56,139 nucleotides of DNA. Source: an uncultured Prevotellaceae bacterium. GTDB lineage: Bacteria; Bacteroidota; Bacteroidia; Bacteroidales; Bacteroidaceae. Shown here piece after piece: positions 35,205 through 42,442 of the stretch. Position 1 is the first letter of the stretch; every line of letters starts with the position of its first letter. The position numbers and the translations under genes are program-made. The DNA is taken from NCBI GenBank assembly GCA_946407895.1, contig CAMJQA010000017.1, positions 1 to 56,139 on the forward strand, given 5' to 3'. The notes below the pieces were generated by a model that was not told the origin of the DNA, searched no databases, and saw only the letters and a program-made list of their open reading frames with translations.

Positions 35205-35234
35205 CAAATATATAAAAAAAAGGCGACAAGCAAA
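35205..35234 (-). promoter_or_regulatory. Promoter of the lrp-folA-thyA operon
   Basis: TTTG (35234-35231), 18 bases, TATATTTG (35212-35205). The -33 TTTG lies in the loop and 3' arm of the upstream operon's terminator, so the two signals overlap. Confidence 0.7.
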
Positions 35235-35245
35235 AGCCTGCCGCC
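35214..35245 (-). terminator. Intrinsic terminator of the exbB/exbD operon
   Basis: On the minus strand GGCGGCAGGC-TTTT-GCTTGTCGCC (two G-U pairs) followed by eight T residues. It lies 26 bases after the last exbD stop. Confidence 0.85.
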
Positions 35246-35271
35246 TCTTTTTTATGATAGGCGTCTCAAAA

Positions 35272-35730
35272 TTAATTCCGATGCGTAGCGGAATAGTTGA
35301 TACGCAGGGCCCACGATTTACGCAGCACCTCCTTGATGTCCGTAATATAGCCCATCTGAGTCTTCTGGTCGGCTTTGATAGAGATAACCTGCTCAGCCTG
35401 GTTCTTCATGCCCTTACGCTCGGCAGCCACAAAATCCATTACCTCGCGCGGTTCTGCATAGCGGTCGTTCAGCTGAATGCGGGTTCCGCTACCCATCTGT
35501 GCACGAAGGTTATCGGTGGGAGGGCCGACATAGATGAATGAAACAGCGGACTTCTTCTCCAATTTCTCCAGTTCGGTACCAGCCGGCACAGTGAACTTCA
35601 CCTTCAGGGTGACCTCGCGCATGGTAGTAACCATCATGAAGAAGAACAAGATGGAGAATATCAGGTCAGGCAGAGATGAAGTATTCATCTCCGGCATTTC
35701 GCGACTTTGCTTTCTTTTAAATCCAGCCAT
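35272..35730 (-). CDS. exbD: ExbD/TolR family proton-channel subunit (second copy)
   Basis: 152 residues: a short cytoplasmic N-terminus (MAGFKRKQSREMPEMNTSS), one membrane helix LPDLIFSILFFFMMVTTM with the essential proton-path Asp, then a periplasmic domain. It works with ExbB to couple the proton gradient to TonB or a similar transducer. The gene shares one base with the preceding exbD (35730), so translation is tightly coupled. Having two different ExbD proteins behind one ExbB is usual for Bacteroidetes. Confidence 0.9.
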   Translation of the reverse strand: MAGFKRKQSREMPEMNTSSLPDLIFSILFFFMMVTTMREVTLKVKFTVPAGTELEKLEKKSAVSFIYVGPPTDNLRAQMGSGTRIQLNDRYAEPREVMDFVAAERKGMKNQAEQVISIKADQKTQMGYITDIKEVLRKSWALRINYSATHRN

Positions 35731-36332
35731 TATTGTTGTCCTCCATACTTTCTGGGTTCGGCCTCAGAGATTTGCTGTGGGTAGTACTGACGCACTGCAA
35801 CCTTCTCATCATCTTTCAGATACTGAAACTCACGACCGAACTTTTGTTTAGCCAATTCATTACGCAACTCGTTATAGGCAGCCACCAATTCATTCTGCAC
35901 CTGGAAATAGGCATTGTATGGCGTGCCGCGGTCAGTCTGAACAGAGATAATATGCTTATCCGTCACATAGCAGCGTCCCAGAAGGTCTATCTCCTTCACG
36001 TGCTTCTCAGGCAGTTTGCTCAGGTCATTCTCGTTCTTGACGAACTCCTTGACGCGGTTTCTGAGCTCACTGAGCTGAGCCTGACCACTGGAAATCTCGT
36101 CCTTCACCCACAACTCGCCTGCCGCATTGATACGGACATACAAGATGTTACGGGACTTGATATCGGTCATAACGTCTTCCTGGTCGGGTTCTGGCGGACG
36201 GGGCAGGCGACGTGCCAGACCCATATCCGTATCCATAGAAGTGGTTATCAGGAAGAAGATCAGCAGCGTAAAAGAAATATCTGCCATAGAACTACCGTTC
36301 AGGCCAGGCACTTTCTTTTTCTTCTTTGCCAT
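35730..36332 (-). CDS. exbD: ExbD/TolR family proton-channel subunit (first copy)
   Basis: 200 residues: basic N-terminus (MAKKKKKVPGLNG), membrane helix MADISFTLLIFFLITTSM with the conserved Asp, then a larger periplasmic domain than its neighbour, with RNILYVRINAAGELWVKDE. It shares one base with the downstream exbD. It is probably a partner of ExbB and TonB in energising outer-membrane receptors or a periplasm-spanning motor. The two ExbD copies differ greatly and may form a mixed dimer in the ExbB pentamer. Confidence 0.9.
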   Translation of the reverse strand: MAKKKKKVPGLNGSSMADISFTLLIFFLITTSMDTDMGLARRLPRPPEPDQEDVMTDIKSRNILYVRINAAGELWVKDEISSGQAQLSELRNRVKEFVKNENDLSKLPEKHVKEIDLLGRCYVTDKHIISVQTDRGTPYNAYFQVQNELVAAYNELRNELAKQKFGREFQYLKDDEKVAVRQYYPQQISEAEPRKYGGQQ

Positions 36333-36366
36333 ATCTGATTTCTCTTTTTACGATTTGTTAATCAGT

Positions 36367-36852
36367 TTACTTGCTGGCAGTCTTAGATACCAGCCCAGTC
36401 ATACTTACTCCGACAGCAATAATAGCTGCCACGAACATAATGCCGATAGACACGCAGAACATGTCCACTATAGTTACCCATGAACCGGTTGTTACGGTAC
36501 CGTCGGAAGCGGTGAAGTCAGGCTCACCGATACCAGACACGAAGCCGATAACGAGAGAGGCAATGAGCAGCAGCAGTGTGAACACTGTAATCTTACCGCC
36601 CGGCACGCCTCTGATGGCCGCATGGTTCACGCCTTTGCTGTTTTGCAGACTCTTCACCGCACTCCAGCAGATGAGGAGGGCAGTCACGATGGCCATGATG
36701 TACATCAGCCACATGATGAGGTCTGTCAGCTTAGGCTCGTTGTAGTCACCTACAGGGTTATCATAGCCGATCGTCAGGAACAGAGCGAAGCAAACCAAGA
36801 TAACTCCAATGCAGATGTACAACGCCATCTTGGAAATTTTCTCAATCTTCAT
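36367..36852 (-). CDS. Four-helix membrane protein of the exbB/exbD operon
   Basis: 161 residues, no family name that I recognise. Four hydrophobic segments: ~10-28, ~44-64, ~90-108 and ~128-152. Short loops contain GYDNPVGDYNEPKL and GIGEPDFTASDG. It is placed between exbB and the two exbD genes with gaps of 32 and 34 bases, so it is part of the same transcript and probably of the same complex. I recall similar proteins at this position in other Bacteroidales but know no function. Confidence 0.75.
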   Translation of the reverse strand: MKIEKISKMALYICIGVILVCFALFLTIGYDNPVGDYNEPKLTDLIMWLMYIMAIVTALLICWSAVKSLQNSKGVNHAAIRGVPGGKITVFTLLLLIASLVIGFVSGIGEPDFTASDGTVTTGSWVTIVDMFCVSIGIMFVAAIIAVGVSMTGLVSKTASK

Positions 36853-36884
36853 AGATTCTTTCGCTTTTAAAATCGGTTAATAAC

Positions 36885-37718
36885 TTACTTCTTGCACTTG
36901 TCGCTCTTCACGCACATCACGAGCAGGTCCTGAGCAGCCTCTTCCATATTACCGGTCAGAGCCTCAACCTTAGACAGAATGTAGTTATAGAACAACTGCA
37001 GAATCAGGGCCACGATGATACCGAAGATAGTGGTAATCAGGGCCACCTTCATACCTCCGGCCACAACCGTCGGGCTGATATCGCCAGCACGCTGGATGTC
37101 ATCGAAGGCCATAACCATACCGATCACCGTTCCCAAGAATCCCAGAGAGGGAGCCATGGCGATGAACAGGGTAATCCATGAGCAGTTCTCCTCGAGGTAA
37201 GAACCCTGCACCTCGGCCTCCATGTTGATGGTACGTTCGATGGTGCCAATGTCATTACGGTCGGTGCTGTCAAGGCATTCCAGTGCCTTACGGCTTACCT
37301 GAGCCACAGGGCCGCGGGTATTCTTAGCCTTCTCCAGGGCGTCGGCAACCTTGCCCTTTTCAACCAGTTCAGCCAGCTCGCTGGTGAACTTACGGGTGTT
37401 AATCTGAGCCAGAGTCAGATAAACGATACGCTCAATGCAGAGAGCCAGACCCAGTACCAGGGCGATGGCAACCAGAGACATGAAGCCGGCGTCACCTTCG
37501 ATGTACTTTGTCTTCAGAGTCTTGAAGATACCTTCGTTCTCTTCTTCTACAACAGGAGCTACAGGAGCAGGAGCTTCCTCAGCGGCAGAGTCCACAGCAG
37601 CGGAATCCAGAGCAGTAGTGTCAGGAGCCTCAGCGATGTCCTCCTGAGCAATCACGGATGATGTTGCTCCGAAAGAGCAAACAGCAGCCAACGCAACAAT
37701 TGCAAATAACTTTTTCAT
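36885..37718 (-). CDS. exbB: MotA/TolQ/ExbB family proton channel
   Basis: 277 residues. It starts with a signal-like segment (MKKLFAIVALAAVCSFGATSSVIAQ) and a ~45-residue acidic Ala/Pro-rich periplasmic stretch (DSAAVDSAAEEAPAPVAPVVEEENEG), as in Bacteroidetes ExbB. Three membrane helices follow: MSLVAIALVLGLALCIERIVYL, then WITLFIAMAPSLGFLGTVIGMVMAF, then a third with ALITTIFGIIVALILQLFYNYI. It forms the pentameric proton channel with ExbD. First of four genes that end at the terminator at 35245. Confidence 0.92.
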   Translation of the reverse strand: MKKLFAIVALAAVCSFGATSSVIAQEDIAEAPDTTALDSAAVDSAAEEAPAPVAPVVEEENEGIFKTLKTKYIEGDAGFMSLVAIALVLGLALCIERIVYLTLAQINTRKFTSELAELVEKGKVADALEKAKNTRGPVAQVSRKALECLDSTDRNDIGTIERTINMEAEVQGSYLEENCSWITLFIAMAPSLGFLGTVIGMVMAFDDIQRAGDISPTVVAGGMKVALITTIFGIIVALILQLFYNYILSKVEALTGNMEEAAQDLLVMCVKSDKCKK

Positions 37719-37764
37719 TGTGTTAGTTTTTTTTTAAATTAATTAATTGTTATTATTTCTTACC

Positions 37765-37791
37765 TGCGGAGAGACGGGGATTCGAACCCCG
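37765..37791 (-). repeat. Duplicated 3' end of tRNA-Ser (att-like)
   Basis: These bases repeat 37830-37856 exactly (29 bases if the flanking CC is included): T arm, 3' acceptor strand and discriminator of the tRNA. It is 65 bases downstream of the true 3' end. Such duplications mark integration of mobile elements at tRNA genes. No integrase gene is in the window. Confidence 0.65.
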
Positions 37792-37805
37792 ACGCTTTAT
37801 TCCTG

Positions 37806-37822
37806 AGGGGCTTTGAACCCCT
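37806..37822 (-). repeat. T-arm-like hairpin between the tRNA and its duplicated end
   Basis: On the minus strand AGGGG-TTCAAAG-CCCCT: a 5-bp stem and 7-base loop matching the T-arm consensus TTCRANN but different from the tRNA-Ser T arm. No complete second tRNA can be folded around it. Confidence 0.4.
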
Positions 37823-37831
37823 TTTCTCCTG

Positions 37832-37919
37832 CGGAGAGACGGGGATTCGAACCCCGGAACCGCTTTTGACGGTTACACGCTTTCCAGGCGTGCCTCTTCA
37901 GCCACTCGAGCATCTCTCC
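37832..37919 (-). tRNA. tRNA-Ser (GGA)
   Basis: 88 bases. Acceptor stem GGAGAGA/TCTCTCC, D arm, anticodon stem CACGC/GCGTG with loop CTGGAAA (anticodon GGA at 37885-37883), the long variable arm of a class II tRNA (AACCG..CGGTT), T arm CGGGG-TTCGAAT-CCCCG, discriminator G. CCA is not encoded. A TATTTTTG box at 37983-37976 is the likely promoter. The rest of 37920-38061 is AT-rich and empty. Confidence 0.97.
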
Positions 37920-37975
37920 TCAAATTTTTACATCATTTCGCACCCGTTTTGGTACTTTAACACACTTTTCGGTTA

Positions 37976-37983
37976 CAAAAATA
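37976..37983 (-). promoter_or_regulatory. -7 box of tRNA-Ser
   Basis: TATTTTTG on the minus strand, 57 bases before the tRNA 5' end. No clear -33 element. Confidence 0.45.
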
Positions 37984-38061
37984 TTCTTTTTTTTGTAGAT
38001 TCCCATATCTTATGCCAAAAAAGTTATGCGTAAATTGCATTTTTTTCATTAAAAGCACCAT

Positions 38062-38844
38062 CTAAGTCCACTTCATGTGTATAAAAATGCGTTTTACGGT
38101 GTCATTTGTGCATTTTTCGACCTCGCACGGCTCCACCTTGTAAATGTCAGCCACCGCACGGAGCGTTTCAGCCAGAAAAGCACTCTCGTTGCGCTGCCCG
38201 CGATGGGGAACGGGAGCCAGATAGGGCGCATCCGTCTCAAGGACGATACGTTCCAGGGGAACATGGGGCAGCACCTGGGGCAAGGTTGACTTCTTATAGG
38301 TGGCAACACCGCCAATACCCAACACGAAGCCCTCGAAGGAGAGCAGTTCGCGCGCCTCATCCAGGCTTCCGCCAAAGCAGTGAAACACGCCCGTCAGCCC
38401 ACGCCCCCTGTACTCGTTCAGTATGTCCACCAGTTCGCGATGTGCCGCACGGCTGTGAATCATAAGGGGCAGGCGGTAGGCAACGGCCCACTCCACCTGA
38501 CGCCGGAAGGCCAGCTGCTGCTCTGTGTAGAGCGACTTGTCCCAGTAATAGTCGAGCCCCACCTCGCCCACTGCCACATAGGGATGACCGGGTTCGGCAA
38601 GCAGCCGTTCCATCCGATCGAGTACCTGCCGGTAGTCGGGCGTCAGGTCGGTGGGATGCAGCCCCATCATGGGGAACAGGTAGCCCGGATGCTGCCGGCA
38701 GAGCGCCAGCATGGGCTCTATCGATTCGGCGTTGATATTAGGCAGCAGTATGCGCTCCACCCCCGCCGCCCGGGCACGGGCTATCACCTGCTCAACGTCG
38801 TCGGCAAACTCGGGGCCGTAGATATGACTATGCGTGTCAGTCAA
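38062..38844 (-). CDS. TatD family metal-dependent hydrolase
   Basis: 260 residues if started at TTG 38844 (LTDTHSHIYGPEF), the usual family length. The longer in-frame ATG at 38925 would overlap the upstream gene and add a non-family segment. TIM-barrel metal sites: DTHSHIY, VGEVGLDYYWD, MIHSRAAHRELVDIL, GVFHCFGG, VLETDAPYLAP. TatD proteins are Mg2+-dependent DNases or related phosphoesterases linked to DNA repair and quality control. It sits 49 bases behind the polyprenyl synthase gene. Confidence 0.9.
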   Translation of the reverse strand: MTDTHSHIYGPEFADDVEQVIARARAAGVERILLPNINAESIEPMLALCRQHPGYLFPMMGLHPTDLTPDYRQVLDRMERLLAEPGHPYVAVGEVGLDYYWDKSLYTEQQLAFRRQVEWAVAYRLPLMIHSRAAHRELVDILNEYRGRGLTGVFHCFGGSLDEARELLSFEGFVLGIGGVATYKKSTLPQVLPHVPLERIVLETDAPYLAPVPHRGQRNESAFLAETLRAVADIYKVEPCEVEKCTNDTVKRIFIHMKWT

Positions 38845-38893
38845 TGATTCTTCGCTTTCTATTATATAATATAATAATGTATAGGGAGGGCAG

Positions 38894-39880
38894 TTAAGCA
38901 TTGCGCCCCAACATGGACTGTGCATACTGCCACAATACGCGCTTGCGTTCCTCGGGCAGGTTCACCCTTGACAGGCATTCCTCGGCTTCCTGGTAGAAGG
39001 CGTTAATGCGGCCTACGGCAATCTGGTCCACCCCTATTTCGGTGTACAGGCGGGTCACTGCCTGAATCTTCTCCTCCTCGTCATATTCGGTTGCCGAGAT
39101 CCAGTGCTCCAGTTCGGCCAGCCGTGTGGGGTTGGCTTCCAGCAGGGCATTGATGAGCATATACGTCTTCTTGTTGCACAGGATATCCCCGCCGATGCGC
39201 TTTCCGAACGTCTTGAAGTCGCCATATACATCAAGGTAGTCATCCTGCACCTGGAAGGCCAGCCCTATCTTCTCGCCGAACTGATAGAGCGCCTCGCAGT
39301 CCTCCTGGGGCGCATCGGCCAGCATGGCGCCCATCTTCAGGGCGCAGGCCAGCAGCACGGAGGTCTTCAGACGGATCATCTCGATGTACTCATCCTCGCT
39401 GACGTCCATGCGCGTCTCGAAGTCCATGTCATACTGCTGCCCCTCGTCAATCTCTATGGCGGTGCGGGTAAAGAGCTCCATCACCTGCTTCAGCTTCTCT
39501 GGCCGGCACTGTGCCACCCGCTCGTAGGCCTGAACCAGCATGAAGTCGCCGCTCAGTATGGCTGTATTCTCGTCCCACACCTTGTGAACGCAGGGCTTTC
39601 CGCGGCGCACCTCGGCCCGGTCCATCAGGTCGTCATGCAGCAGCGTGTAGTTATGATAGGTCTCCAGTCCTACAGCCACAGGCATTGCCTCCCCTACACT
39701 GTCCTTGTACAGGTTATATGCCATCAGCAGGAGCACGGGGCGCAGTCGTTTCCCGCCCAGCGAGAGGACGTACTTTACGGGGGCATAGAGCCGCTGGGGC
39801 TCCTTGTCATACGGCAGTGCGGCGATGGCGCCGTTCACCATCTCCAGCAGTTCTTTACTGTTATACATATTATGATTCAT
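38894..39880 (-). CDS. Polyprenyl diphosphate synthase (farnesyl/geranylgeranyl type)
   Basis: 328 residues from ATG 39880; ATG 39868 (MYNSKELLEM) is an equally good start. GGKRLRP near 40 binds isopentenyl diphosphate. The two aspartate-rich motifs are LLHDDLMD and FQVQDDYLD, which bind Mg2+-diphosphate. It condenses isopentenyl diphosphate with an allylic primer to make C15-C20 or longer chains for quinones, undecaprenyl phosphate and similar lipids. Chain length is not assigned from sequence. Probably co-transcribed with tatD and perhaps tonB upstream. Confidence 0.93.
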   Translation of the reverse strand: MNHNMYNSKELLEMVNGAIAALPYDKEPQRLYAPVKYVLSLGGKRLRPVLLLMAYNLYKDSVGEAMPVAVGLETYHNYTLLHDDLMDRAEVRRGKPCVHKVWDENTAILSGDFMLVQAYERVAQCRPEKLKQVMELFTRTAIEIDEGQQYDMDFETRMDVSEDEYIEMIRLKTSVLLACALKMGAMLADAPQEDCEALYQFGEKIGLAFQVQDDYLDVYGDFKTFGKRIGGDILCNKKTYMLINALLEANPTRLAELEHWISATEYDEEEKIQAVTRLYTEIGVDQIAVGRINAFYQEAEECLSRVNLPEERKRVLWQYAQSMLGRNA

Positions 39881-39957
39881 CTTTGAATTGCAGAAATAAG
39901 GCTGTCCAACCTCACGGCGGACAGCCTCCCATTCATATTAACCACCCAAAATTAAAA

Positions 39958-40674
39958 CTAGTTCAAACGGAACAATACAGGCAGCGTGAAGCGCGAGCGC
40001 ACCGTCTTGTTACCCTGGCGTGCAGGCTTCCACTTAGGCATCATCTTCACCACGCGCTCAGCCTCCTTGGTCAGGTTGGGGTCGGGCGAGCGCTTCGTCT
40101 CCACGTCAACGATGGAACCGTCCCTGTTCACCACGAACTGCACGGTAACACGTCCCTGCACACCCTGCTCCTGGCATATGCTGGGATACTTGATGTGCTC
40201 GCTCAGCCACTTGAAGCAGGCCTCGTCACCGCCGGGGAACTGAGCGTTCTCCTCCACGATGTCGAAGATGCGGTCGTCATCGTCGGCCTCCACAATAGGA
40301 CCTACGGGACCCGTGGCCACCACTGCGCTGGGAGCACCCGTACCCACCACGGTTGTGATGGCCTGGTTCATCTCCTCGCTGGTCTCCACCTCTTCCTCAG
40401 GAATCTCGGTATCGTCCTCCACCTCGTTGATAATCTCCACAACCGTGGGAGCAGCTGCTGGCGGGGGAGCCACCGTAACCTCCTGCTGGGTGATGGGAAT
40501 CATGTCCTCCTCCATCCTGTAGTCATAAATCTTCTCGTCATCTACCACTTTTACTTCGCGCGTAGTATATTCGAACGCAACGAACATGGCAGCCAGGGCC
40601 AGCACATAACCCATCAGCATATTGGTGGACTTCTGGCCTCTCAGTTCTTCATTAACAGTCTTGTTAGCTTCCAT
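39958..40674 (-). CDS. tonB: TonB family energy transducer
   Basis: 238 residues: a cytoplasmic N-terminus, one membrane helix (TNMLMGYVLALAAMFVAFEY), a Pro/Glu-rich periplasmic linker (TVAPPPAAAPTVVEIINEVEDDTEIPEEEVE), and the C-terminal TonB domain (FPGGDEACFKWLSEHIKYP, GRVTVQFVVNRDGSI, MPKWKPARQGNKTVRSRFTLPVLF). It carries proton-motive energy from ExbB/ExbD to outer-membrane receptors. It is ~2.2 kb from the exbB/exbD operon; a minus-strand TATTTTTG box (40718-40711) is the likely promoter. Confidence 0.93.
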   Translation of the reverse strand: MEANKTVNEELRGQKSTNMLMGYVLALAAMFVAFEYTTREVKVVDDEKIYDYRMEEDMIPITQQEVTVAPPPAAAPTVVEIINEVEDDTEIPEEEVETSEEMNQAITTVVGTGAPSAVVATGPVGPIVEADDDDRIFDIVEENAQFPGGDEACFKWLSEHIKYPSICQEQGVQGRVTVQFVVNRDGSIVDVETKRSPDPNLTKEAERVVKMMPKWKPARQGNKTVRSRFTLPVLFRLN

Positions 40675-40710
40675 AATATATTTTTATCTTGTTTTCGCTT
40701 GTATTTTTGG

Positions 40711-40718
40711 CAAAAATA
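40711..40718 (-). promoter_or_regulatory. -7 box of tonB
   Basis: TATTTTTG on the minus strand, 37 bases before the tonB ATG, in the divergent tonB/porQ interval. No clear TTTG at -33. Confidence 0.5.
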
Positions 40719-40815
40719 GCACATTTTTTTTATTCCGCGTGCCTGTTGAGGACTTTTTTTTTCATTTCCGCGTAATTTTTGTATGCAGAAAGTAGAATAT
40801 TGCGCGAAAATGCAC

Positions 40816-40823
40816 TACCTTTG
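40816..40823 (+). promoter_or_regulatory. -7 box of porQ
   Basis: TACCTTTG, 20 bases before the porQ ATG. A -33 TTTG is not evident. Confidence 0.55.
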
Positions 40824-40842
40824 AGGCCGAAAACAAGATAAA

Positions 40843-41829
40843 ATGACAAAAAGAGCCTATCTTCTGCTTACATTTGTTATATTGTGTGCAACACCTCTGC
40901 TCCATGCCCAGGAGAGCGGAAGCGTCTTCAATTTCCTCAGCCTGCCCACCTCGTCCCATGCCACGGCGCTTGGGGGCCGCAACATATCGCTCATCGAGGA
41001 CGACGCGGCCCTGACCTTCCAGAACCCGGCCCTGCTGTCGAGCGTCAACGACAAGACGGTGGGACTGAACTTCCTCACCTTCATGCGCGGCACCAAGTCG
41101 GGCAGCGCCAGCTACGCCCAGGTGGCAGGCGAGCGCGGCACCTGGGGCGCCAACGTGCAGTTCGTGGGCTACGGCTCCATGAAAGAGACCACACTGGGCG
41201 GCGAGGTTCTGGGCGACATGAATGCCCTGGACATGTGCGTGAGCGGGCTATACAGCTACGCCCTGGGCGAGCGATGGGTGGGCGGTGCAGCGGGCAAGTT
41301 CATCTATTCCCACCTGGGCGAGTTCAACAGCTGCGCCCTGGCCGTCGACCTGGGCATCAGCTACTTCCTCGAGGAGAAGGACTTCTCCCTCTCCGCCGTG
41401 GCGCGCAACGCAGGCGGCCAGGTGAAGGCCTTTGCCGACCATCACGAGCACCTGCCCTTCGACCTCGACGTGGGCTTCACCAAGGGCCTGGGGCATGCCC
41501 CCATTACCGTATCGCTGACGATGATGGACCTCACGCGCTGGAGCAAGAGCTATTACTACTCGCCGGGCAAGACCATAGGCGGCGGACGCCTGTTTATGAA
41601 CCACTTCAACCTGGGCATCGATGTCCACCCCGCCAGCATCGTCTATGTGTCAGCTGGCTATAACTTCCGGCGCGCCAGCGAGATGAAGGCCGCCGGTTCC
41701 TCCCACGCCGCAGGCCTCAGCTTCGGAGCGGGCATCAACCTGAACCGCATCAAGGTGGGCCTGGCCTATGCCAAGTATCACCTCAGCGCCCCCACCCTGG
41801 CCATTTCCCTCTCCTACCGCGTCAGGTAG
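40843..41829 (+). CDS. porQ: Type IX secretion system protein PorQ
   Basis: 328 residues with a signal peptide (MTKRAYLLLTFVILCATPLLHAQ). PorQ-type beginning: FNFLSLPTSSHATALGGRNISLIEDDAALTFQNPALL. The remainder is a PorV/FadL-like outer-membrane barrel ending ISLSYRVR. In Porphyromonas, PorQ is an outer-membrane component of the T9SS attachment complex. No other T9SS gene is in the window, so the rest must lie elsewhere. A hairpin (41875-41899) follows the gene. Confidence 0.88.
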   Translation: MTKRAYLLLTFVILCATPLLHAQESGSVFNFLSLPTSSHATALGGRNISLIEDDAALTFQNPALLSSVNDKTVGLNFLTFMRGTKSGSASYAQVAGERGTWGANVQFVGYGSMKETTLGGEVLGDMNALDMCVSGLYSYALGERWVGGAAGKFIYSHLGEFNSCALAVDLGISYFLEEKDFSLSAVARNAGGQVKAFADHHEHLPFDLDVGFTKGLGHAPITVSLTMMDLTRWSKSYYYSPGKTIGGGRLFMNHFNLGIDVHPASIVYVSAGYNFRRASEMKAAGSSHAAGLSFGAGINLNRIKVGLAYAKYHLSAPTLAISLSYRVR

Positions 41830-41874
41830 AAGAAATATATCAATGTATTCAACTTTTCGGGCCGTTACTGCGTA

Positions 41875-41899
41875 TAGCTTTCATCGTTTGCGAAAGCTA
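41875..41899 (+). terminator. Hairpin after porQ
   Basis: TAGCTTTC (41875-41882) with GAAAGCTA (41892-41899), perfect 8-bp stem, 9-base loop, 45 bases past the porQ stop. No strong U-tract. Confidence 0.45.
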
Positions 41900-42046
41900 A
41901 TATCTCCTACATATCTCTATAAAATGTCGTAAATTTGTCGCATAAAACTCCTAAAGAGGGCATCTTTACCACCCTTCCACCTAGGTATCTACTCCTATAT
42001 ATGTCCGTTTGTACTGCGTTTGATGCTCGATTGATGTGCGTTCTTT

Positions 42047-42112
42047 AATCGAACAACAATCGGACAACAATCGAACAACAATCGAACAACAATCGGACAA
42101 CAATCGGACAAC
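42047..42112. repeat. 11-bp tandem array, (AATCGRACAAC)6
   Basis: Six consecutive perfect-length 11-base units, AATCGAACAAC or AATCGGACAAC. The stretch 41830-42434 also holds the porQ hairpin, a TAAATTTG box (41930-41937), a second 11-bp array and the promoter of the propeller gene. Confidence 0.95.
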
Positions 42113-42141
42113 AGTGGGGGAAGAGACGAAGGTAAGACGAG

Positions 42142-42207
42142 GTTGTTATAGGGTTGTTATAGGGTCGATATAGGGTTGATATAGGGTTGACATAGGGTTT
42201 ATATAGA
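42142..42207. repeat. 11-bp tandem array, (GTTGWYATAGG)6
   Basis: Six 11-base units starting at 42142, 42153, 42164, 42175, 42186 and 42197 (GTTGTTATAGG, GTCGATATAGG, GTTGATATAGG, GTTGACATAGG, GTTTATATAGA). Different sequence but same period as the array 30 bases upstream. Confidence 0.92.
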
Positions 42208-42280
42208 GAATATAGAGACAGTTTTATAGAGACATTATCGAGTAGTATTGGAGCCTTTACGATCACCAATTGTCATACAA

Positions 42281-42375
42281 AAGTATATTTATGCATTAAA
42301 AACAACAAATTTGAAAAAATCATACTTTTTACGATATGCAAAATTTGGCAGGAACGCAGAAAAGACTTATCTTTG
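42281..42375 (+). promoter_or_regulatory. Promoter region of the propeller lipoprotein (shared type, copy 1)
   Basis: TTTG (42344-42347), 20 bases, TATCTTTG (42368-42375). The 65 bases before the -33 element are nearly identical to those before the TlpA-like gene (43762-43829): TATATTTATGCATTAAAAAC, AAATCATACTTTT, GATATGCAAAATTTGGCAGG. Just upstream lies a second, inverted CATACAAAAGTATA motif. Confidence 0.75.
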
Positions 42376-42406
42376 CAGCCGAAAACGGCAAACGACCGAA
42401 ATAATA

Positions 42407-42442
42407 ATGAACAAGAAAAAAGCATACTCGAAGAATGGATAA
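42407..42442 (+). CDS. Tiny leader peptide overlapping the propeller gene
   Basis: ATG 42407 opens an 11-codon frame (MNKKKAYSKNG) whose TAA (42440-42442) lies inside the start of the next gene, an 8-base overlap. It is the first ATG on the expected transcript. It probably acts through translational coupling; small peptides (such as NVEALA types) often precede propeller lipoproteins in Bacteroidetes, but this one is far shorter. Confidence 0.4.
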   Translation: MNKKKAYSKNG

